From Ruminococcus sp. 210702-SL.1.03 (GTDB lineage: Bacteria > Bacillota > Clostridia > Oscillospirales > Ruminococcaceae): 8,888 nt of DNA. How positions within the stretch are numbered: position 1 is the stretch's first letter; every line of letters starts with the position of its first letter. This document shows, piece by piece, positions 1 to 3,722 of this stretch. The notes beneath the pieces are model-generated. The model saw only the letters and a list, made by a program, of their open reading frames with translations. It ran no database searches and was not told the origin of the DNA. The translations under genes and the position numbers were made by a program. The stretch spans positions 1 through 8,888 of the forward strand of contig NZ_JAJCLZ010000045.1 of assembly GCF_020559915.1 (NCBI RefSeq), written 5' to 3'.

Positions 1-91
1 CATCAAAAAAGAGCAAGTCAGTGCTTACCTACTGTCCCCAGTTTAAATTATAACATAGGAAAAACGGACAAAACGGACAACTTTCGAGCTT
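1..91 (-). promoter_or_regulatory. Gene-free segment with candidate late promoter
   Basis: This stretch lies downstream of the sigma-like regulator gene. Read on the minus strand it contains a perfect TATAAT hexamer (positions 52 to 47). Just upstream are two exact tandem copies of GTCCGTTTT (78-70 and 69-61). No canonical TTGACA sits at 16-18 bp, so the repeats occupy the place where an activator or an alternative sigma region 4 would bind. Phage late regulators of the ArpU/RinA type act at a promoter close to or just after their own gene, which fits this position. The promoter call is inference; the hexamer and repeats are seen directly. No terminator hairpin is evident. Confidence 0.4.
61..78 (-). 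repeat. 9-bp perfect direct repeat, two copies
   Basis: The plus strand reads AAAACGGAC at 61-69 and again at 70-78, with no spacer. The pair lies 9 bp upstream (minus-strand sense) of a TATAAT box and could be an activator operator. The function is inferred from position alone. Confidence 0.55.
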
Positions 92-481
92 TCAGCGATT
101 TTTCGGTGAGTTTGCGATGTATCGGCACACGCGCTTGCGCACGCAGTCCTCTGACATTCCGCCGAGCAGTCGCGCTATCTGATGGTACTTCTTGCCCTGC
201 ACGAAACGCAGCTCGAACATCTCACGGGTCTGCGGGTCGGGTATGGCGGATATGTATGCGCGTACAGCGGCTGTGCGGCGTTCTAAGGCGGCTTTCTCGC
301 GGTGGAGAGCCGTTACCTCGTCGCTCGGCGGCAAGCCGCTGAGGGTCACGCTGTGCTTGCTGAATGGCGGGTCGGCGGCGGACTGTACGCATACACGCGT
401 TTCCAATTCCGCGAGCTGTGCGCTTATTCGGTCGAGCCTGCGCTTGTCCGCGCGGTAATTTTGCAGGGTGGTCTTGGTCAT
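92..481 (-). CDS. Sigma-70 region 4-like / ArpU-type phage late regulator
   Basis: This 129-aa protein has a charged, probably coiled-coil N-terminus (residues 8-30 and 54-75) and a C-terminal helix-turn-helix. Residues 86-121 resemble sigma-70 region 4: R86 to R92 (REMFELR), then K97-K98, QIARLLG (101-107) and VRKRV (114-118). Small phage proteins with this layout (ArpU, RinA and similar families) activate packaging and structural genes, usually as the last gene of the early block. That matches its place here at the downstream end of the cluster, next to a candidate promoter at 47-80. Its ATG overlaps the stop of the preceding gene as ATGA, and the ribosome site (GGCGGTGA) is weak, so it is probably translationally coupled. 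The basic tail (NSPKNR) is typical of DNA contact. Family placement is by pattern and exact family membership is uncertain. Confidence 0.7.
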   Translation of the reverse strand: MTKTTLQNYRADKRRLDRISAQLAELETRVCVQSAADPPFSKHSVTLSGLPPSDEVTALHREKAALERRTAAVRAYISAIPDPQTREMFELRFVQGKKYHQIARLLGGMSEDCVRKRVCRYIANSPKNR

Positions 482-717
482 TTGCCGTCACCGCCTATCA
501 GCCGCAATTTGCCAACGTGCGAGCACCTGAATATGCAGTTGCCGCAGGGTATCCCGTACTCATCGCACACGAAGTAATACTTCTTCGGCAGGTAGAGATT
601 GCAGTTGTTCTTGAACTGCTCCTCGCCCGTCTTGTGCAGAATACCCCTCAGCGTTTCGCCGAAGATCGTTAGCTCGATGGTCTTGCCGAGATACTTTTCA
701 AGTTCTGAACGTTTCAT
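478..717 (-). CDS. Small Cys-rich phage protein of unknown function
   Basis: This 79-aa protein has no function I can name. The N-terminus (MKRSELEKYLGKTIELTIFG) looks like a short beta-barrel or LSm/SH3-type segment: a GK turn followed by strands and the sequence LRGILHKTGEE. The middle motif NLYLPKKYYFVCDE and the C-terminal FRCSHVGKLRLI recur, as I recall, in small proteins from Clostridia prophages. Five cysteines (39, 51, 58, 61, 65) include C58-x2-C61 and C61-x3-C65, so metal binding is possible but not established. It overlaps both neighbours as ATGA, which indicates one cotranscribed, coupled set. AAGGAAA lies just ahead of the ATG. Confidence 0.6.
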   Translation of the reverse strand: MKRSELEKYLGKTIELTIFGETLRGILHKTGEEQFKNNCNLYLPKKYYFVCDEYGIPCGNCIFRCSHVGKLRLIGGDGK

Positions 718-1007
718 TTTCCTTCACCGTCCATTCTAGCACCGCAATTCGGGCAGAACTGCGATTTTCTGTTATTCCACATATCACAACAGGAAGATAC
801 AACACCCTCTTTAATTGTCGTGCCACTTCTATATTTGTTCTGCCAGTATCCGTGCTTGACTTCCTGCGCATCTGCGGTAGGTTCATCGTCAACCAGTTCG
901 CACAGGTTATAATAAAGTTCTTCTATGGTCTTATCCCAATCAAATATGCTGTCTGTTGCCGAATCAATAGAACACTTTAATTTTTCTGCATCAATATATC
1001 TTGCCAT
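714..1007 (-). CDS. Zinc-ribbon phage protein
   Basis: This 97-aa protein has the layout of a common accessory phage protein. The N-terminus is a (R)YIDAEKL segment, followed by an acidic helix. Then comes the hinge DAQEVKHGYW (47-55), and last a C-terminal zinc ribbon with ligands C73/C74 and C85-P-N-C88 followed by GARMDG. The 'VKHGxW ... FCPNCGA+MDG' pattern is widespread in Firmicutes prophages, but I know of no assigned role. The ATG shares a base with the TAA stop of the previous gene (TAATG) and has GAGG just upstream. Its base composition is visibly richer in A/T than that of its neighbours on either side, which suggests it is a recent module. Zinc binding is inferred from the cysteine spacing. 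Confidence 0.65.
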   Translation of the reverse strand: MARYIDAEKLKCSIDSATDSIFDWDKTIEELYYNLCELVDDEPTADAQEVKHGYWQNKYRSGTTIKEGVVSSCCDMWNNRKSQFCPNCGARMDGEGK

Positions 1008-1120
1008 TATTCCTCGTCCTCCTCATCCTCAAAATCTCCGTCAGTATTCGCCGCACATAACGCCCACATCACCGCCGCTATCGCCGAGATGGTCGTTGTT
1101 ATCAGTATTGCTGGCAGCAT
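1007..1120 (-). CDS. Small single-pass membrane peptide with acidic tail
   Basis: This predicted 37-aa peptide starts at the ATG at 1118-1120, which shares its A with the TGA of the preceding reading frame (TGATG). A purine-rich AAGGGGTGAG lies upstream. Residues 2-24 are hydrophobic (ending in ALCAA) and form one probable membrane helix; the last 11 residues are almost all acidic (DGDFEDEEDEE). Small single-pass proteins of this sort are common in phage accessory stretches, but the role is unknown. The same reading frame runs open upstream to 1483, so an automatic caller may fuse it to the N-terminus of the neighbour. I prefer a separate gene because the middle of that fusion looks like out-of-frame translation and because of the clean TGATG coupling. 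Confidence 0.5.
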   Translation of the reverse strand: MLPAILITTTISAIAAVMWALCAANTDGDFEDEEDEE

Positions 1121-1483
1121 CAGCTCACCCCTTCCAGACCGCAGATGATGCGGTACAGTCTGCATTCTCCCGCTTTCGCGCACCCGCAGCCGTCTTTGTG
1201 GAACTCGCGGTGGAACACCCGCTCCAGCTCCGCTTGGTGCTGATAAAGGCGGTGGGGCATACGCCGCGTCGATGTACGCTTCCGCCGCTTTCGCTTTCTC
1301 GGCTTTCGCCTGCTCGCGGGTGATAACGCCCCGCCGATAGTCGCCGTACAGCGCACGCATTACCGCAAAGTACATCTGCTCGGGTTGGGTAAGGCCGTCG
1401 GGCATTTCGGGGCTTCGCGCGGCGGCGGTATTCAGCATTTCCGCACGCTCCATCATCTCCGCTTTCGTCAGCATTTCAGCCAT
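1120..1483 (-). pseudogene. Phage hypothetical protein, apparent +1 frameshift at a C4 run
   Basis: The product seems to be one protein of about 120 aa split across two frames. The N-terminal half (ATG at 1481-1483, GGGAGG 8 nt upstream) reads MAEMLTKAEMMERAEMLNTA, then PEQMYFAVMRALYGDYRRG and ITREQAKAEKAKAAEAY. This is typical of small phage proteins containing 'YxxLRALYxxYRxGxIxREQA'. After Tyr the frame becomes proline/arginine-rich junk. The next frame from 1260 continues sensibly as HRLYQHQAELERVFHREFH, then CGCAKAGECRLYRIICGLEGVS and TGA at 1120-1122. Removing one C from the CCCC run at 1254-1257 (minus strand) joins the halves seamlessly as AAY-AHRLYQHQ. The ATG at 1260 has no ribosome site, so an independent second gene is unlikely. 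The cause could be a real mutation, sequencing error or programmed shift. The start overlaps the VRR-NUC stop by 8 bp. Confidence 0.55.
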
Positions 1484-1847
1484 TCTCCGCACCTCCCAGA
1501 TACTCTGTCAGCGCGCTCACGGCTTCATCAAGCGAACGGCATACGCACACCTTGTGCCCCTGCGCCCTAAGCTCTGCCGCCCACCATTCCTGCTCGGCGC
1601 TCACCCGACCTTTCGGCGTTTTCATCTCGATGTACAGCGAATGATACCCGCCGCACGCTACCGGCAGGCATAGGTCGGGCACGCCCGACTTCACCCCCAG
1701 CAGCTTCATCATGCGCCCCTGCTGCGGCGTGCACTTGCGCTCGTTCGGCACATGGTACATCAGCTTCAAGCAAGGGTACGCGCGCCGCACCGCAGTCTGC
1801 TGAGTCCAGCGCAGCACCGCCATCTGTATCCTCGATTCTTCCTGCAT
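1476..1847 (-). CDS. VRR-NUC domain nuclease
   Basis: This 123-aa protein is a stand-alone VRR-NUC domain (PD-(D/E)XK superfamily, PF08774). Visible signature elements are HVPNE (32-36), GxxxGVPDLCL (51-61) with the metal-binding D58, the E74-M-K76 catalytic pair in LYIEMKTPKGRVSAEQ (71-86), and the terminal GHKVCVCRSLDEAV (97-110). Phage VRR-NUC proteins are believed to cut branched or Holliday-like DNA, and usually sit next to helicase and primase genes, as here. The length is normal for a phage copy. GGAGG lies 7 nt before the ATG and is formed by the last codons (GGA GGG TGA) of the helicase gene, leaving a 3-bp gap and implying coupled translation. All catalytic residues are present, so it is probably active. 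Confidence 0.88.
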   Translation of the reverse strand: MQEESRIQMAVLRWTQQTAVRRAYPCLKLMYHVPNERKCTPQQGRMMKLLGVKSGVPDLCLPVACGGYHSLYIEMKTPKGRVSAEQEWWAAELRAQGHKVCVCRSLDEAVSALTEYLGGAENG

Positions 1848-1850
1848 ATT

Positions 1851-2567
1851 TCACCCTCCCATTATCCTGTTTAATATCTGGCTTGCTTCAAACTTCGTCA
1901 GACTGTCGATGTCTATGTCAGATTTCGCGAGCGCCCTCTTGCCGCGCCGCTTTATCATCTCTTTCTGTTTCTCGGTGGCGGGGGATTTTCCCCAGCGCTT
2001 GCAGGCGGTCAAGTCCCATATGTACCGCTGATCGCGCTCGTGCTGGCAGAGCAGCATATACGCTTCGTCGAGCGCCTGCTGCATGGGTACTCGCCTGCCG
2101 CCGTACTCCACACACCCCAGCTCGTCGGGGGCGGGTATGCGCAGGCTCTTGCCTTGTTTCAGCGAACATTTCAGCTCGCCCGTCGGCAGGCGGAACCAGT
2201 TGACATTGTGCGTCTGATACTTCTGCTCGCGCGCCCAGAGGTCTACTATCTTGACGTTCTTTATCCAGCTTTCGGGCGTGTCTGAGAGCGCCTCCGCCTT
2301 TGCGGGCAGGTCGAAGAGCATACCCTCCAGCTTGTCCTGCGCGCGCTTCGGCAGGTCTGATATGTCGATACCAAGCAGGCTCGGCGCGGTCATAAGGCTC
2401 GCCTTTCCGGTAACGCCCACGCAGTCGATGAGCGTCAGCATATCCTTTTCGGGGTGCAGCCGCAGACCCCTGCCCACCATCTGCGTGTACAAGCTGTCTG
2501 AGCGGGTCGGGCGGGCTATTATCACCGTTTCGACGAGCGGTATGTCAGTGCCCTCGGTGAACACCAT
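1851..2567 (-). CDS. DEAH helicase, C-terminal part after in-frame TAG
   Basis: This open frame continues the helicase gene immediately after an amber codon at 2577-2579 (three codons, V-N-C, precede its first ATG). It holds the second RecA-like lobe: motif V (MVFTEGTDIP) right at the start and motif VI (QMVGRGLRLHPEK), both with canonical residues including the arginine finger. About 200 residues then follow that are not a known domain by eye but include a WDLTACKRWGKSPAT segment and an 'ATEKQKEMIKRRGK' C-terminus. It has no frameshifts or further stops, so the reading frame still looks selected. ATG 2565-2567 has only a weak AGG upstream, so independent restart is doubtful; readthrough, error or recent nonsense mutation are the options. 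On its own it could not hydrolyse ATP because Walker A and B are upstream. Confidence 0.65.
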   Translation of the reverse strand: MVFTEGTDIPLVETVIIARPTRSDSLYTQMVGRGLRLHPEKDMLTLIDCVGVTGKASLMTAPSLLGIDISDLPKRAQDKLEGMLFDLPAKAEALSDTPESWIKNVKIVDLWAREQKYQTHNVNWFRLPTGELKCSLKQGKSLRIPAPDELGCVEYGGRRVPMQQALDEAYMLLCQHERDQRYIWDLTACKRWGKSPATEKQKEMIKRRGKRALAKSDIDIDSLTKFEASQILNRIMGG

Positions 2568-2576
2568 GCAGTTGAC

Positions 2577-3368
2577 CTAGCAGGGTATCTCGCGCGCGGT
2601 GAAGCGGCGAATTATCTCTGCCCTGTCCTTAGTCGCACCCGTTACTACCTCCGCGCCTTCAATGCGCCGCGCTATCTCACGGCACTGCTCCACCGATACG
2701 GCGAATATCAGCGTCGCGCCCTTAGCGTGTTCTCGGTAAGCCTGCGCGATGGCGTCCGCCGTGCCGTCCATAGCCTTTTCCAGCTCACCGGGAGCGTAGT
2801 CGCCCATGCGCGTGCGCACCGCCGAAAGGTCGTAGCCTATGTCCACCCGCTTGCAGCATATGTCGCAGAGGTAGCCGTGGCGTATGCCCCACCGCAAGTC
2901 GCGCTGAAATATTATCTCGTCGAAAACGTCTGAGAGCCTTGCGCTGTCGGCGCGGTTGGGCGTTGCCGTGAAGCCGAGAAGCAGGCGCGGACGGAAGTGT
3001 CCTATGACCCGCTTGTAACTGGCTGCGGCGGCGTGGTGCGCCTCGTCAACTATGATGATGTCGAAATCTTCGGGCGAAAAATCATCCAGTCTGTGCGCCA
3101 TGCTCTGCACGCTCGCCGACACCACCTCTTCGCCGTGCGAGTGAACGGCTGCCATCTCAGCGGCGGCGGAGCACTCGAAATATTTCAGCGGCTGCTTGAC
3201 AAGCTCTTCGCGGTGTGATAGTATCATCATGCGTCCTTTTCGGGGTAAGCTGGCAAACGTTACCGTTTTACCTAGTCCTGTCGCCATCTGTATCAGATAG
3301 CGCCCGCTGTCATGTGCTGCTATCGTGTCAATACATTCTTGCTGATAGTCACGCAAAGTGATGTTCAT
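2577..3368 (-). CDS. SF2 DEAH-box helicase, N-terminal part ending at TAG
   Basis: This is the N-terminal lobe of a phage superfamily 2 helicase (type III restriction/RAD25-like DEAD/DEAH group). With the start at ATG 3366-3368: the Q-like motif LRDYQQECID (5-14), Walker A MATGLGKT (28-35), motif Ia ILSHREEL (49-56), Walker B/DEAH VDEAHH (107-112), motif III GFTATP (132-137), then the IFAVSVEQC region (221-229). It ends at residue 263 with TAG. Intact relatives carry a hydrophobic residue here before the motif V segment, so a one-base change such as TTG to TAG explains the stop. Readthrough would give 505 residues, a normal family length. I chose the ATG at 3368 over the one at 3389 because AAAGGGG precedes the former at about 11 nt, while the latter has none. 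Such helicases unwind replication or recombination intermediates; the position after the origin-like array supports a replication role. Confidence 0.8.
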   Translation of the reverse strand: MNITLRDYQQECIDTIAAHDSGRYLIQMATGLGKTVTFASLPRKGRMMILSHREELVKQPLKYFECSAAAEMAAVHSHGEEVVSASVQSMAHRLDDFSPEDFDIIIVDEAHHAAAASYKRVIGHFRPRLLLGFTATPNRADSARLSDVFDEIIFQRDLRWGIRHGYLCDICCKRVDIGYDLSAVRTRMGDYAPGELEKAMDGTADAIAQAYREHAKGATLIFAVSVEQCREIARRIEGAEVVTGATKDRAEIIRRFTAREIPC

Positions 3369-3405
3369 ATTTTTAAATTCCCCTTTCATTTCTAAAAATT
3401 AGCGT

Positions 3406-3506
3406 GTGGCACTGTGGCACTTTGTGGCACTGATTTTTTGATGTGTTCCACGCCCCAAAAGCCTAGTAAAATCAAGGGTTTGTGAGGGTGTGTGGCACTG
3501 TGGCAC
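3406..3506 (+). repeat. Left iteron arm, five GTGGCAC units
   Basis: GTGGCAC occurs at 3406-3412, 3414-3420 and 3424-3430, then at 3492-3498 and 3500-3506. Within pairs the period is 8 bp (GTGGCACT), with one 10-bp step, so adjacent sites are close to a helical turn apart. All units share one orientation. A degenerate GTTCCAC lies near 3445-3451. These fit cooperative protein binding. Confidence 0.75.
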
Positions 3507-3619
3507 TTTTTTTGCGTGTTTTTCGCTGAAAAAAATATTTTTTATATTTAATCAGTCAGATAAAAAGTATCATAAAAAGTATGCGTGTATATGTGCGCAA
3601 AAAGTGCCACAGTGCCACA
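3491..3619. repeat. Perfect 21-bp inverted repeat around AT-rich core
   Basis: Positions 3491-3511 (TGTGGCACTGTGGCAC followed by T5) are the exact reverse complement of 3599-3619. The 87-bp loop between them is strongly A/T-rich and includes AAAAAATATTTTTT (3530-3543). Each arm contains two iteron units. As DNA it could form a cruciform, or more simply present two oppositely facing protein arrays across a melting region. Confidence 0.75.
3560..3582 (+). repeat. ATAAAAAGTAT tandem pair in AT-rich core
   Basis: The 11-mer ATAAAAAGTAT is present at 3560-3570 and 3572-3582, a 12-bp period, inside the AT-rich core. Short AT-rich tandem repeats of this kind are typical of DNA unwinding elements in origins, where a helicase loader or single-strand binder engages. 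Confidence 0.5.
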
Positions 3620-3712
3620 AGTTTTTAAAACCCTGCAAAATCAAGACTTTGCGAAATAAGTAAAGTGCCACAAAATGCCGCAAAACAGTTCCACAAATGC
3701 CACGCGTGGCAC
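3604..3712 (-). repeat. Right iteron arm, GTGCCAC units and 14-bp palindrome
   Basis: GTGCCAC units at 3604-3610, 3612-3618 and 3665-3671 are inverted relative to the left arm. Degenerate units are TGCCGC near 3676-3681, GTTCCAC (3688-3694) and ATGCCAC (3697-3703). The arm ends with a head-to-head pair forming the perfect palindrome TGCCACGCGTGGCA (3698-3711), only 11 bp from the stop of the DUF927 gene. Confidence 0.7.
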
Positions 3713-3722
3713 ACTTAGGCGG

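Larger units (their letters stand above)
3466..3654 (+). repeat. Second repeat type: paired AAAATCAAG boxes
   Basis: A 20-bp element of the form G-Y-AAAATCAAG-RS-TTTG-Y-GA occurs at 3466-3485 and again, same orientation, at 3635-3654 (16 of 20 bases identical). One copy lies in each arm, outside the inner iteron pairs, bracketing the AT-rich core. It is independent of the GTGGCAC units and may be the site of a second protein such as a host initiator or a phage regulator. Confidence 0.55.
3369..3722. other. Putative iteron-type phage replication origin
   Basis: This is the only long gene-free stretch in the window. It holds at least nine exact 7-bp units: GTGGCAC at 3406, 3414, 3424, 3492, 3500 and 3706, and the reverse complement GTGCCAC at 3604, 3612 and 3665. 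Degenerate copies are present near 3445, 3675, 3688 and 3697. The left units all point one way and most right ones the other, around an AT-rich core at about 3507-3600. The core contains a 14-bp AT palindrome (3530-3543) and a tandem ATAAAAAGTAT pair. Ordered units flanking an easily melted core, between a DUF927 ATPase and a DEAH helicase, is the architecture of an initiator-bound origin. Alternatives are a repressor operator array or a partition site. The repeats are seen directly; the origin call is inference. Confidence 0.6.

Noticed and set aside
1120..1356. A separate 78-codon gene starting at 1356
   Set aside because: The first 30 residues are Arg/Lys-rich out-of-frame translation of the neighbour; only the part from about 1258 down is protein-like, which fits a frameshifted single gene better.
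3406..3712. CRISPR-like array
   Set aside because: Units are only 7 bp, occur in both orientations and at irregular spacing of 8 to over 60 bp, with no spacer-like structure or cas genes.
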